NCBI RefSeq assembly: GCF_030770395.1
Contig: NZ_CP132480.1
Location: forward strand, 1,599,335-1,663,334
DNA length: 64,000 nt
Origin: Telluria beijingensis
Lineage (GTDB): Bacteria > Pseudomonadota > Gammaproteobacteria > Burkholderiales > Burkholderiaceae_D
Reading direction: 5' to 3'
Under the pieces are notes generated by a model, which was given only the letters and a program-made list of their open reading frames with translations, made no database searches and was not told the DNA's origin. This document shows positions 30,127 to 39,258 of this stretch, in pieces. Positions within the stretch are counted from its first letter, which is position 1. The number at the start of each line of letters is the position of its first letter. The position numbers and the translations under genes are program-made.

Positions 30127-31425
30127 ATGTCCCCATTACCGACCACCTTGCCCGACTGGCTGGCCCTGCTCGAGTCGCGCCATGCCGAAACCCATATCGA
30201 CATGGGCCTCGACCGCGTGCGCGCCGTCAAGGAGCGCATGGGGCTGGCCTTCGATTGCCCGGTGATCATGGTCGCCGGCACCAATGGCAAGGGGTCCACC
30301 TGCGCGATGCTCGAATCGGTGCTGCTGCAATCCGGCTACCGCGTCGGCCTCTACATCAAGCCGCACTTCCTCGACTTCAACGAGCGCGCCCGCATCAATG
30401 GCGAGATGGCGTCCGATGCGGCGCTGGTCGCGGCCTTCAACGACGTCGAAGCGGCCCGCGCCGATACCGACCTCACGTATTTCGAATTCACCACCCTGGC
30501 CATCGCCCACCTGATCTCGAAAAGCGGCGTCGACGTCGCCATCCTCGAAGTGGGCCTGGGCGGGCGCCTCGACGCGGTCAATGTGATCGACGCCGACGTG
30601 TCCATCGTCACCAGCATCGACATCGACCACACATCGTATCTCGGCGACACGCGCGAGAAGATCGGCTTCGAGAAGGCCGGCATTTTCCGTCAGGGCAAGC
30701 CCGCCATCTGCAGCGATCCAGTGCCGCCCCAGTCGCTGATCGACCACGCGCAAAGCATCGGCGCCGACCTGTGGCTGCTGGGCCGCGATTTCAACTACCA
30801 GGGCGACCAGCAGCAGTGGAGCTATGGCGGGCGCGGCCAGCGCCGCAACTCGCTGGCCTATCCGGCCCTGCGCGGCGCCAACCAGTTGCTCAATGCCTCG
30901 GCCGCGCTGGCCGCGCTCGAGGCGCTGCGCATGCAGCTGCCCTGCGGCGCGCAGGAAACCCGCACCGGCCTGGCCCTGGTCGAATTGCCGGGCCGCTTCC
31001 AGGTGTTGCCGGGCCGCCCGACCCAGGTGCTCGATGTCGCCCACAATCCCCACGCCGCCGCCACCCTGGCCCAGAACCTGGGTAATATGGGCTTCCACCG
31101 CTTTACCTATGCCGTGTTCGGCATCATGGAAGACAAGGACATCGACGCCGTCATCGCCCCGATGACCGGCATCGTCGATCACTGGTGCGTCACCGCCCTC
31201 GATTCGCCGCGCTCGGCGCAGCCCGACGCGCTGGCCGACAGGCTACAGGCGCTCAGGCCAGCCGGCGCCAAGGACGATGATTTTTCTGTGAGCAATTTCG
31301 CAACGCCGGCCGAGGCATATGCGAATGCGCTGAGCCGGGCAGGGGAGAATGATAGAATTGTGGTCTTTGGCTCTTTCTACACGGTTGCCGGCGTGATGGC
31401 GGCCCGCAAATCGAGTCTTCACTGA
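30127..31425 (+). CDS. folC: Folylpolyglutamate synthase / dihydrofolate synthase
   Basis: A 432-aa Mur-ligase-family enzyme that adds glutamate to dihydropteroate and folates. The ATP loop is VAGTNGKGSTCAMLE. The magnesium and substrate segments EVGLGGRLDAVNVID and TSIDIDHTSYLG are intact. The C-terminal domain has LDVAHNPHAA. The usual Burkholderiales order accD-folC-SPOR protein is seen. Confidence 0.95.
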   Translation: MSPLPTTLPDWLALLESRHAETHIDMGLDRVRAVKERMGLAFDCPVIMVAGTNGKGSTCAMLESVLLQSGYRVGLYIKPHFLDFNERARINGEMASDAALVAAFNDVEAARADTDLTYFEFTTLAIAHLISKSGVDVAILEVGLGGRLDAVNVIDADVSIVTSIDIDHTSYLGDTREKIGFEKAGIFRQGKPAICSDPVPPQSLIDHAQSIGADLWLLGRDFNYQGDQQQWSYGGRGQRRNSLAYPALRGANQLLNASAALAALEALRMQLPCGAQETRTGLALVELPGRFQVLPGRPTQVLDVAHNPHAAATLAQNLGNMGFHRFTYAVFGIMEDKDIDAVIAPMTGIVDHWCVTALDSPRSAQPDALADRLQALRPAGAKDDDFSVSNFATPAEAYANALSRAGENDRIVVFGSFYTVAGVMAARKSSLH

Positions 31426-31452
31426 GATTCTTCACCCTATTACCTGAACCAC

Positions 31453-32391
31453 ATGGGCTTGTTCTCGTTCGGCAATAAAAACAAGCAAGAAACTGTCCGC
31501 GACAGCGGCCACTTCGTCAAGGATGACGATGCCGCTTACACCGAGCGCGCCCGCTCCAAGCGCGCGAGTTCGGCGGGCGAGGCGGGGCGCCGCACCAGCC
31601 GCGGCGATCCGATCCTGCCCGAGAAGAAGCGCGCCCGACGGCGCCTGGTCGGCGCCATCGCGCTGGTGCTGGCGGCTGTTGTCGCGCTGCCGATGCTGCT
31701 CGATTCCGAACCCAAGCCGCTGGCCACCGACATCGCCATCCACATCCCGGACAAGGAAAAGGCGCCGCCGTTGCCGGTGCCGTCCGAGCAGGTGGCGCCA
31801 TCGGCCAGCGTCGACGCCGACGAGGAAATCGTCGATCCGGTGGCGGCGCCACCTGTCGCCACCCCCGCGGCCAGCGATCCGCCGCCGATGCGCATGCTCG
31901 AGCCGGCCAAGCCTGTCGAGCCACCGAAGCCCGAACCCAAACCGGAACCGAAGCCCGAGCCGGTAAAGCCGAAGCCAGAACCGGTCAAGCCCGAGCCGAA
32001 GCCCGAATCGAAGCCTGAAACCAAGCCGGAAAAGAAACCCGAACCGCCGAAAAAGCCGGTCGAGACCCATCCGAAGGCCGAGCAGGTCGCCAAGCCCGCC
32101 GCCGCGGACGACGCCGCGCGCGCACTGGCCATCCTCGAAGGCAAGCCGGCCGCGCCGCAGAAGGCGCAGGGCCCGGCGCCGCGCTTCGTGGTGCAGGTCG
32201 CGGCCCTCGGCAGCCAGGAAAAGGCGACCGAGCTGCAGGAACGCCTGCGCGGCGCCGGGATTGCATCGTTCACCCAGAAGTCCGGCGAGCTGATCCGTGT
32301 GCGGATCGGCCCGTTCAGCAAGGAAGAAGCCGAGAAGGTGCGCGCCAAGCTGGGCGGCATTGGCCTGTCGGGCACGATGGTGCCGCTCTGA
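31453..32391 (+). CDS. dedD: SPOR-domain division protein (DedD-like)
   Basis: A 312-aa bitopic inner-membrane protein. The short basic cytoplasmic N-terminus is followed by one transmembrane helix at about residues 62-82 (LVGAIALVLAAVVALPMLL). A long periplasmic linker rich in Pro-Lys-Glu repeats (KPEPKPE units, about residues 155-215) leads to a C-terminal SPOR domain (RFVVQVAALGSQEKATEL...VRIGPFSKEEA), which binds denuded septal peptidoglycan. It sits in the conserved folC-dedD-cvpA-purF order. Confidence 0.9.
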   Translation: MGLFSFGNKNKQETVRDSGHFVKDDDAAYTERARSKRASSAGEAGRRTSRGDPILPEKKRARRRLVGAIALVLAAVVALPMLLDSEPKPLATDIAIHIPDKEKAPPLPVPSEQVAPSASVDADEEIVDPVAAPPVATPAASDPPPMRMLEPAKPVEPPKPEPKPEPKPEPVKPKPEPVKPEPKPESKPETKPEKKPEPPKKPVETHPKAEQVAKPAAADDAARALAILEGKPAAPQKAQGPAPRFVVQVAALGSQEKATELQERLRGAGIASFTQKSGELIRVRIGPFSKEEAEKVRAKLGGIGLSGTMVPL

Positions 32392-32404
32392 CCGCAGCCC
32401 GCGC

Positions 32405-32893
32405 GTGACGATTTTCGACTACCTGGTGCTGTTCGTGCTGATCGCTTCCGTCGTCATCAGCACCCTGCGCGGCCTGGTCAAGGAAATCCTGTCGCTGCTG
32501 GGCTGGATCGTCGCCTTCGTGGTGGCCAATGCCTATGGCGCGCAACTGGCGCCGCTGCTGCCGGAGGTGATCCCCGGCGCCACGGCGCGCCTGATCGTGG
32601 CCTTCATCGCGCTGTTCCTGGGCGTGCGGATATTGATGGGCCTGCTGTCGCTGGCGATTGGGGCCCTGGTGGAAGCCACCGGCCTCTCGCTCGCGGACCG
32701 CGGCCTCGGAGGCTTGTTTGGATTGGCGCGCGGCATTGTAATCGTGCTGGCCGGCGTCATATTGTGTGGGATGACGGACATCCCGAGGCAGCCGTTCTGG
32801 CAGGATGCCTTGTTGTCGCCGATCGCGGAGACCGGCGCCCGTACCGTCAAGCCCTTCCTTCCCGCTGCCATGGCGCAGCACGTGAATTTTTGA
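32405..32893 (+). CDS. cvpA: CvpA family inner-membrane protein
   Basis: A 162-aa protein with about four predicted membrane helices. It begins VTIFDYLVLFVLIASVVISTLRG, the conserved CvpA N-terminus, from a GTG codon at 32405. E. coli CvpA is also 162 aa. The family is named for colicin V production and is co-transcribed with purF in many bacteria; the molecular role is unclear, with envelope stress tolerance reported in enterobacteria. It is 13 bp after dedD and 64 bp before purF. Confidence 0.93.
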   Translation: MTIFDYLVLFVLIASVVISTLRGLVKEILSLLGWIVAFVVANAYGAQLAPLLPEVIPGATARLIVAFIALFLGVRILMGLLSLAIGALVEATGLSLADRGLGGLFGLARGIVIVLAGVILCGMTDIPRQPFWQDALLSPIAETGARTVKPFLPAAMAQHVNF

Positions 32894-32957
32894 CCAGCAC
32901 CGCTTCAGTCGTACTATTTTTTCTGTAATCAAGCACTCAAGCTTTTAGGAGCACACC

Positions 32958-34481
32958 ATGTGTGGCATCGTCGGCGTCGTCTCTCACTCTCCCGTCAACC
33001 AGTTGCTGTATGACGCATTGCTGCTGCTGCAGCACCGCGGCCAGGACGCGGCGGGCATTGCGACCAATCACAGCAGCATGTTCTCGATGTTCAAGGCCAA
33101 TGGCCTGGTCCGGGACGTGTTCCGCACCCGTAATATGCGTTCGTTGCAGGGCAATACCGGGATCGGCCACTGCCGCTACCCGACCGCCGGTTCGTCGAGC
33201 GAAGAAGAAGCGCAGCCGTTCTACGTCAACGCGCCGTTCGGCATCACGCTGGCCCACAACGGCAACCTGACCAACCAGGCCCAGCTGAAGGACGAGCTGT
33301 TCCGCAACGACCGCCGCCACATCAACACCGATTCCGACTCCGAGGTGCTGCTCAACGTGCTGGCGCACGAAGTGCAAGAGGCAGCCGACGGCTACACGCT
33401 CGACGCCGACGCCGTGTTCAAGGCGGTCGCCGCCGTGCACCGCCGCGTGCGCGGCGCCTACGCCGTGGTGGCGCAGATCGCCGGCCACGGCATGCTGGCC
33501 TTCCGTGACCCATTCGGCATCCGTCCGCTGTGCCTGGGCATCAACGAGACCGAGCAAGGCAACGAATACCTGGTGGCCAGCGAATCGGTCGCCCTCGAAG
33601 GCCTGGGCTTCCGCTTCGTGCGCGACATCGCGCCGGGCGAAGCGGTCTTCATCGACGAAAACAACCAGCTGCACGAGCGCCAGTGCGCCGAGAACCCGTC
33701 GCTCAATCCCTGCGCCTTCGAATTCGTCTACCTGGCCCGTCCCGATTCCGTGATCGACGGCGCCTCGGTGTACGCCACCCGCCTGCGCATGGGCGAATAC
33801 CTGGCCGACAAGGTCAGCAAGGAAATCCCGGTAGATGAGATCGACGTCGTGATGCCGATTCCAGACTCGTCGCGCCCGGCTGCGATCCAGCTGGCGCTCA
33901 AGCTCGGCGTGGAATACCGCGAAGGCTTCATCAAGAACCGCTACATCGGCCGCACCTTCATCATGCCGGGCCAGGGCATGCGCAAGAAATCGGTGCGCCA
34001 GAAGCTGAACGCGATCAGCTCCGAGTTCAAGGACAAGAATGTGCTGCTGGTCGACGATTCGATCGTGCGCGGCACCACCAGCCGCGAGATCGTGCAGATG
34101 GCGCGCGAAGCCGGCGCCCGTAAAGTGTTCTTCGCCTCGGCCGCGCCGCCGGTGCTGTACCCGAACGTGTACGGCATCGACATGCCGACCCGCGACGAGC
34201 TGATCGCCCATGGCCGCACGACCGAAGAAGTGTGCCGCGAGATCACCGCCGACCGCGTGGTGTACCAGGACGTCGATGCCCTCAAGCGCGCGATTTCCGA
34301 CGTGAACCCGGCGCTGAAGAACTTCGAGGCTTCGTGCTTCGACGGCGTCTATGTCACCGGCGACGTGACCCCGGAATACCTGGACCGCCAGGAATCGGCG
34401 CGCCACAATCCGAAGTCGAAGGATGTCGAGGACAAGGTACGCACCCAGCTCAACCTGAACCCGCCGGTGGCCGCCGAGTAA
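32958..34481 (+). CDS. purF: Amidophosphoribosyltransferase
   Basis: A 507-aa enzyme for the committed step of purine synthesis, making phosphoribosylamine from PRPP and glutamine. The nucleophile is C2 (MCGIVGVV), exposed after Met removal. Glutaminase-domain motifs ([19 protein letters not shown]) are intact. The PRPP-binding loop is [14 protein letters not shown]. The start has an AGGAG ribosome site. The stop is 3 bp before metZ. Confidence 0.97.
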   Translation: MCGIVGVVSHSPVNQLLYDALLLLQHRGQDAAGIATNHSSMFSMFKANGLVRDVFRTRNMRSLQGNTGIGHCRYPTAGSSSEEEAQPFYVNAPFGITLAHNGNLTNQAQLKDELFRNDRRHINTDSDSEVLLNVLAHEVQEAADGYTLDADAVFKAVAAVHRRVRGAYAVVAQIAGHGMLAFRDPFGIRPLCLGINETEQGNEYLVASESVALEGLGFRFVRDIAPGEAVFIDENNQLHERQCAENPSLNPCAFEFVYLARPDSVIDGASVYATRLRMGEYLADKVSKEIPVDEIDVVMPIPDSSRPAAIQLALKLGVEYREGFIKNRYIGRTFIMPGQGMRKKSVRQKLNAISSEFKDKNVLLVDDSIVRGTTSREIVQMAREAGARKVFFASAAPPVLYPNVYGIDMPTRDELIAHGRTTEEVCREITADRVVYQDVDALKRAISDVNPALKNFEASCFDGVYVTGDVTPEYLDRQESARHNPKSKDVEDKVRTQLNLNPPVAAE

Positions 34482-34484
34482 GCC

Positions 34485-35726
34485 ATGTCGAAAAACGAAG
34501 GCTACGGCTTCACCACCACCATCCTGCACAACGACCGGCGCAAGCCGATCGAGCAGGGCTCGCTGCACAAGCCGGTGCACACCTCGGTCGCCTTCGGCTA
34601 TGCCGACGCGCGCCAGCTGGCTTCGGTGTTCCAGGGCAAGGAGCCGGGCTTCCGCTACGGCCGCCAGGGCAACCCGACGGTGTCGGCGCTGGAAGACAAG
34701 ATCAGCAAGATGGAAGACGGCGTCGCCACCCTGTGCTTCGGCACCGGCATGGCGGCGATCGGTGCGCTGTTCCAGGCACTGTTGAAAGCCGGCGACCAGG
34801 TCGTATCGTCGAGCTTCCTGTTCGGCAATACCAACAGCCTGTGGCAGACGGTGGCGGGGCAGGGCGTCGATGTCGCCTTCGTCGACGCCACCGAAGTCGC
34901 GCAAGTGGAAGCGGCGCTCACGCCGCAGACCCGCATGGTGTTCGTCGAGACCATCGCCAATCCACGCACCCAAGTGGCCGACCTGGCGCGCATCGGTGAA
35001 CTGTGCCGCGCGCGCGGCATCCTGTACGTGGTCGACAACACGATGACCACGCCCTGGCTGTTCCGCCCGAAGGCCGTACATGCCGGCCTGGTGGTCAATT
35101 CGCTGACCAAGTCGATCGGCGGCCACGGCATCGCGCTGGGCGGCGCGCTGACCGATACCGGCCTGTTCGACTGGGCCGCGTATCCGAACATCGCGCCGAA
35201 CTTCCGCAAGCAGGCGCCCGCCGCGCAGGGCATGGCCCAGTTGCGGGCCAAGGCGCTGCGCGACTTCGGCGCCGCGCTGGGCCCGGAAGCGGCGCACCAC
35301 ATCGCGGTCGGCGCCGAGACGCTTGCGCTGCGCATGGAGCGCACCTGCGCCAATGCGCTGGCGCTGGCGACGATGCTGGAGGCAGACGATCGCGTCGCTG
35401 CCGTCCATTACCCGGGCCTGGCGTCGCACCCGCAGAACGGCATCGTCTCCGAGCTGTTCCGTTCGGGCGGTTCGCTGCTGAGCTTCGAGCTACGGGACGA
35501 CATCGATCCGTTCGATTACCTGAATCGCCTGCAACTGGCGATCCCGGCCTCGAACCTGGGCGACAACCGCACGCTCGTGATCCCGGTGGCGCACACGATC
35601 TTCTTCGAGATGGGACCGGAGCGGCGCGCCAGCATGGGCATCGCCGAGGGCCTGATCCGGGTGTCGGTGGGCATCGAGGATACCGACGACCTGGTCGGCG
35701 ACTTCCGCCAGGCGCTCGATGCGTAA
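34485..35726 (+). CDS. metZ: Cys/Met-metabolism PLP enzyme, probably O-succinylhomoserine sulfhydrylase
   Basis: A 413-aa cystathionine gamma-synthase-superfamily enzyme. The PLP lysine lies in NSLTKSIGGHG, with YGRQGNPTVSALE near residue 55 and VVDNTMTTPW as cofactor-contact motifs. It sits directly after purF, where Burkholderiales usually carry metZ, so direct sulfhydrylation of an activated homoserine to homocysteine is the best guess. The sequence alone does not exclude cystathionine gamma-synthase or a related lyase. Confidence 0.75.
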   Translation: MSKNEGYGFTTTILHNDRRKPIEQGSLHKPVHTSVAFGYADARQLASVFQGKEPGFRYGRQGNPTVSALEDKISKMEDGVATLCFGTGMAAIGALFQALLKAGDQVVSSSFLFGNTNSLWQTVAGQGVDVAFVDATEVAQVEAALTPQTRMVFVETIANPRTQVADLARIGELCRARGILYVVDNTMTTPWLFRPKAVHAGLVVNSLTKSIGGHGIALGGALTDTGLFDWAAYPNIAPNFRKQAPAAQGMAQLRAKALRDFGAALGPEAAHHIAVGAETLALRMERTCANALALATMLEADDRVAAVHYPGLASHPQNGIVSELFRSGGSLLSFELRDDIDPFDYLNRLQLAIPASNLGDNRTLVIPVAHTIFFEMGPERRASMGIAEGLIRVSVGIEDTDDLVGDFRQALDA

Positions 35727-35846
35727 AGCGGTGTAAAAGTCGATTTCCAGGGCCGGCGCGATGCCGGCCCTGTCATATTAGCGGTTGAGCCCAGCCGTAA
35801 AACGCGGCTATCATGGGCTTTTACCTGCCAGTCTTGCCAAGTGCCC

Positions 35847-36551
35847 ATGAAACGATTCCTGTTCTGCCTGTCCCTGATCGTCGGTAGCGCCGCCTTTGCC
35901 GGCGAACTCGAGGATGCCAACGCCCTGTTCGAGAAAAAGGACTATGCGGGCGCGCTCAAGCTGTACACCAAGCTGGCCAATGCCCGCAACCCGCAAGCCC
36001 AGCAGCAACTGGGCCAGATGTACTGGTATGGCGAAGCCGGCGCGGTCGACGAAGCGAAAGCCAAGGAGTTGTTTGAAAAGTCTGCCGCCAAGGGCAACAA
36101 GGTGGCCGCCGATTCGCTCGTGATCATGCAGCAGCGCGTGGAGCGCCGCGCCGAGATCGATTACTGGATCAAGGGCTACGATGGCGCCGACCTGCAGTCG
36201 GGCGAGTACCGCTGCCCGTCGCCGCGCATCCCGGCGGTGTCGAAGCTGAACGACGAAATCGAGCGCGTGAACAAGGCAGTGACGGGCTGGCAGGACTGCT
36301 ACAACAAGATGGTGACCAACCTGAATGCGCAGTCGCCGCTGACCAAGCGCATTCCGCCCGATATCGCGAAGCTGATGAACAAGCAGGAAACCGAGGCCTC
36401 GACCGCCTACCTGGAACAGGTGCGCCAGAACATCGCGGAAGGGGCGAAAGTCAATTCGAAGATGATCCTGGCCGATTTTGCTGCGTGGCGCAATGCGACC
36501 GAGGCGTTCGTCGACCAGCACAATGCGGTGATCAACAAGATCAAGAACTAG
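35847..36551 (+). CDS. Exported Sel1-repeat-like hypothetical protein
   Basis: A 234-aa protein with a signal peptide (MKRFLFCLSLIVGSAAFAG). A Sel1/TPR-type segment follows (ALKLYTKLANARNPQAQQQLGQMYWYG...KAKELFEKSAAKGN, about residues 30-90), then an alpha-helical C-terminal region without a recognised domain. ATG at 35847 is preferred to the GTG two codons earlier. The exact role is unknown; such repeats usually mediate protein-protein contacts in the periplasm. It converges with lexA across a REP pair. Confidence 0.8.
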   Translation: MKRFLFCLSLIVGSAAFAGELEDANALFEKKDYAGALKLYTKLANARNPQAQQQLGQMYWYGEAGAVDEAKAKELFEKSAAKGNKVAADSLVIMQQRVERRAEIDYWIKGYDGADLQSGEYRCPSPRIPAVSKLNDEIERVNKAVTGWQDCYNKMVTNLNAQSPLTKRIPPDIAKLMNKQETEASTAYLEQVRQNIAEGAKVNSKMILADFAAWRNATEAFVDQHNAVINKIKN

Positions 36552-36562
36552 ATTACGTCTGA

Positions 36563-36680
36563 ACGTCGTTCCCGCCCTCGCCGGGCGCCTTGGCGAACCC
36601 AAGTCCCCAGCGCTGCCACAAGGGCCTATCCTGGTGATGAATCACGCAAACTTGGGTTCCCGCCTCCGCGGGAACGACGT
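36563..36680. repeat. BIME-like inverted pair of REP elements
   Basis: Two REP copies face each other between convergent genes. The first reads ACGTCGTTCCCGC...GGCGAACCCAAGT (36563-36604) and the second ACTTGGGTTCCCGC...GCGGGAACGACGT (36650-36680). The first has a longer loop (CCTCGCCGGGCGCCTT). Such pairs often act as transcription ends or mRNA stabilisers between convergent genes. Confidence 0.75.
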
Positions 36681-36695
36681 GCTGATGGTGCTAAG

Positions 36696-37325
36696 TCAGT
36701 TCCAGCTGCGCATCAGGCCAACCGCCAGGCCTTCGAGCGCGAACTCTTCGTCGGGCGTGACTTCGATCACCTTGAAGTCGGGATTCTCGGGCAGCAGTTC
36801 GACCAGGTCGCCCGTCTTGCGGTAGCGCTTGACGGTAACTTCCTCGCCCAGGCGGGCCACGACGATCTGGCCGTTCTTGGCGCTGTCGATTTTCTTGACC
36901 GCCAGGAAGTCGCCATCCATGATGCCGGCGTCGCGCATCGACCAGCCTTTTACCTTGAGCAGGAAATCGGGCCGCGCCGCGAACATTGCGGTGTCGACGT
37001 TATACGTCGCTTCGACGTGTTCTTGCGCCAGGATCGGATTGCCGGCGGCGACGCGGCCGACCAGCGGCAGCGACATCAGCGAGGGAGGGGGCATCGGGAT
37101 CTGCTCGACGCTGGCGCCCACCAGGCGGATGCCGCGCGAGGTGCCTGGCGAGATCTCGATCGCGCCCTTGCGCGCCAGCGCCTGCAGGTGTTCTTCGGCC
37201 GCATTGGCCGAGCGGAAGCCCAGTTCGGCCGCGATTTCGGCCCGGGTCGGAGGAAAACCCGTGTTCTCGATCGCTTCCTTGATCAGGTTCAGGATCTGTT
37301 CTTGCCTTGCAGTGAGCTTGAGCAT
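36696..37325 (-). CDS. lexA: SOS repressor LexA
   Basis: A 209-aa repressor and self-cleaving protease. The winged helix-turn-helix spans residues 1-70 ([12 protein letters not shown]...[18 protein letters not shown]). The cleavage site is A94-G95 in GRVAAGNP. The catalytic dyad is S129 (GWSMRD) and K166 (TVKRYRK). The start MLKLTARQ is the conserved N-terminus, so the longer frame from 37391 is rejected. A near-consensus LexA box lies 34 bp upstream, giving autoregulation. Confidence 0.97.
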   Translation of the reverse strand: MLKLTARQEQILNLIKEAIENTGFPPTRAEIAAELGFRSANAAEEHLQALARKGAIEISPGTSRGIRLVGASVEQIPMPPPSLMSLPLVGRVAAGNPILAQEHVEATYNVDTAMFAARPDFLLKVKGWSMRDAGIMDGDFLAVKKIDSAKNGQIVVARLGEEVTVKRYRKTGDLVELLPENPDFKVIEVTPDEEFALEGLAVGLMRSWN

Positions 37326-37356
37326 AAATATCTTGCGGAAACGGGTTATAGAGGTA

Positions 37357-37376
37357 GACTGTATTTTTGTACAGTA
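37357..37376. promoter_or_regulatory. LexA (SOS) box upstream of lexA
   Basis: CTGT (37359-37362), ATTTTTGT, ACAG (37371-37374) is the CTGT-N8-ACAG SOS operator used in beta- and gammaproteobacteria, extended by flanking A and TA. No comparable box occurs before recQ and the Lhr repair operon. Confidence 0.9.
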
Positions 37377-37559
37377 TTCTGCTATATGCAAGGGTTATAC
37401 GCCGAAAAGCGCAAAAAAATCGCCCTTATCACACGAAATACGCTTTCCGCAAGCAATTGTCGAGTGACTTTTGGACTGGTGAGCCGGTCAAGCGCCGAGA
37501 CCTTGACAGCCTGGTTCCCATTTCCTCCATTTCACGCTATACTAGCTGGCTGTTCCCTT

Positions 37560-37587
37560 CCCACACTCGTCTTGACGCCGAGGTGGG
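37560..37587 (+). promoter_or_regulatory. Candidate S6:S18-binding leader hairpin of the rpsF operon
   Basis: CCCAC-A-CTCG (37560-37569) pairs with CGAG-GTGGG (37579-37587), leaving a bulged A and a 9-nt loop. The loop end supplies a CCG triplet at the stem junction, as in the described ribosomal S6:S18 mRNA-binding motif of rpsF leaders. A TATACT -10 box lies at 37539. It ends 32 bp before the rpsF start. Identification is by resemblance only. Confidence 0.45.
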
Positions 37588-37619
37588 CATTTATGTAAAA
37601 CGTCCTCAAGGAGTAATGC

Positions 37620-38012
37620 ATGCGTCATTATGAAATCGTTTTTATCGTCCATCCGGACCAGAGCGAACAAGTCCCGGCGATGATCGAGCGTTACAAGACC
37701 ACGGTGACCAGCCGCGGCGGTAACATCCATCGCGTGGAAGACTGGGGTCGCCGCCAGATGGCCTACCAGATCCAGAAGCTGCCAAAAGCCCACTACATCT
37801 GCCTGAACATCGAGTGCGACAACGAGACCCTGGTCGAGCTGGAAACCGCATTCAAGTTCAATGATGCCGTTCTGCGTCATCTGACCGTCAAGATGAAGAA
37901 AGCGGAAACCGCACCGTCGCCGATGATGAAATCGGTGCAGCGCGAAGACGCAGCCAAGAGCCACCGCGCAGAAGCAGCCGCTCCTGCAGCTGCCCCGGCT
38001 GCCGCTGCCTAA
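37620..38012 (+). CDS. rpsF: 30S ribosomal protein S6
   Basis: A 130-aa S6 protein ([17 protein letters not shown]; motif [15 protein letters not shown]) that pairs with S18 on the 30S platform. The C-terminus has an alanine-rich extension ([13 protein letters not shown]). The AAGGAG ribosome site is strong. It is the first gene of rpsF-priB-rpsR-rplI. Confidence 0.97.
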   Translation: MRHYEIVFIVHPDQSEQVPAMIERYKTTVTSRGGNIHRVEDWGRRQMAYQIQKLPKAHYICLNIECDNETLVELETAFKFNDAVLRHLTVKMKKAETAPSPMMKSVQREDAAKSHRAEAAAPAAAPAAAA

Positions 38013-38054
38013 GATTTTTTCCAGGAATTCGTAGTAACGTAGCAGAAGAACCGG

Positions 38055-38345
38055 GTGAGCCAGCTCCAGCTCGTGGCGACCATCGCCGAGCGTGATGTCC
38101 TGCGCTACACCCCGGCCGGCGTGCCGATCGTTTCAGCCGTCCTGATGCACAGTTCGCATCAGCGCGAAGCAGGGATCGATCGCCTGGTCGAGTTCGAAGT
38201 CCCCGCGTTCGCCGCGGGCGAGATTTCGGGCAGGTTCGGAAGCGCCGAGCTCGGCGCCAGCTACCGCTTCGACGGATTCCTCGCTAGAAAAAATCGCAAC
38301 AGCAAAGCCCTGGTGTTTCACATCATTGATTTCAGTGCCGCCTAG
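38055..38345 (+). CDS. priB: Primosomal replication protein N (PriB)
   Basis: A 96-aa single OB-fold protein that assists PriA-directed replication restart. It starts with GTG (VSQLQLVATIAERDVLRYTPAGVPI) at a weak ribosome site, as is usual for this gene. Placement between rpsF and rpsR is the conserved context that distinguishes it from ssb. Confidence 0.93.
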   Translation: MSQLQLVATIAERDVLRYTPAGVPIVSAVLMHSSHQREAGIDRLVEFEVPAFAAGEISGRFGSAELGASYRFDGFLARKNRNSKALVFHIIDFSAA

Positions 38346-38376
38346 TTCGGCAATTTAGATATACAGGAGCCTCAAA

Positions 38377-38667
38377 ATGGCATTCGGTAAAAAGTTCGAC
38401 AAAAACAAAGCTAAAGAAAAACTCAAGCGCAAGCAGCAGAACCCGCTGTTCAAGCGCAAGAAGTTCTGCCGCTTCACCGCCGCTGGCGTTGAGCAGGTTG
38501 ACTACAAAGACGTTGACACCCTGAAGGACTTCGTCCAGGAAAACGGCAAGATCATGCCAGCACGTCTGACCGGCACCAAGGCTCACTACCAGCGTCAGGT
38601 CGACACCGCCATCAAGCGCGCCCGTTACCTGGCGCTGCTGCCGTACACCGACCTGCACCACGGTTAA
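38377..38667 (+). CDS. rpsR: 30S ribosomal protein S18
   Basis: A 96-aa S18 with the core [25 protein letters not shown] and [27 protein letters not shown]. The N-terminus is lysine-rich. It follows priB by 31 bp with an AGGAG ribosome site. Confidence 0.97.
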   Translation: MAFGKKFDKNKAKEKLKRKQQNPLFKRKKFCRFTAAGVEQVDYKDVDTLKDFVQENGKIMPARLTGTKAHYQRQVDTAIKRARYLALLPYTDLHHG

Positions 38668-38705
38668 TCGTCGGTCACGACAGTCAGATATCCTGGAGAT
38701 AAAAC

Positions 38706-39158
38706 ATGCAAGTTATTCTGTTGGAAAAAGTTATCAACGTCGGCAACCTGGGCGACGTCGTCAAAGTCAAGGATGGTTACGCACGTAACTTCCTGATCCC
38801 GCAAAAGATGGCCCGCCGCGCTACCGCCGGCGCCGTCGCCGAGTTCGAAGCCAAGCGCGCCGAACTGGAAAAAGCAGCCGCCGAGAAACTGGCAGCCGCC
38901 CAAGCCCAAGGCGACAAGCTGAGCGGTCTGACCGTCACCATCGGCCAGAAGGCCGGCGTCGACGGCCGCCTGTTCGGTTCGGTCACCAATGCCGACATCG
39001 CCGAAGCGCTGACCAAGCAAGGCTTCCCGGTTGAAAAGTCGGCTGTTCGCCTGCCGACCGGCCCACTGAAGACCACCGGCGAATTCCCGGTTGCAGTCGC
39101 GCTGCACACCGACGTCGTGTCGGAAATCACCATCGCTGTCGTGGGCGAAGCTGCCTGA
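38706..39158 (+). CDS. rplI: 50S ribosomal protein L9
   Basis: A 150-aa L9 ([32 protein letters not shown]) with the long connecting helix and C-terminal rRNA-binding domain. It is the last gene of the ribosomal cluster, followed by an intrinsic terminator. Confidence 0.97.
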   Translation: MQVILLEKVINVGNLGDVVKVKDGYARNFLIPQKMARRATAGAVAEFEAKRAELEKAAAEKLAAAQAQGDKLSGLTVTIGQKAGVDGRLFGSVTNADIAEALTKQGFPVEKSAVRLPTGPLKTTGEFPVAVALHTDVVSEITIAVVGEAA

Positions 39159-39183
39159 TAGCATGTAGTGAAAGCAGTACCAG

Positions 39184-39209
39184 AAAAGCCGGGCTTGCCC
39201 GGCTTTTTT
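39184..39209 (+). terminator. Terminator after rplI
   Basis: An 11-bp stem, AAAAGCCGGGC with GCCCGGCTTTT, has a 2-nt loop and a T6 run. dnaB follows 50 bp later and so has its own start signals. Confidence 0.85.
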
Positions 39210-39258
39210 GCTTTTGAAATTCACCAATTATGACAGCCGTGTGACAGGAGAAGGTATA

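Noticed and set aside
32937..35429. Long antisense frame over purF and metZ
   Set aside because: Both sense genes are clear enzymes with intact motifs; the antisense product has the typical shadow composition.
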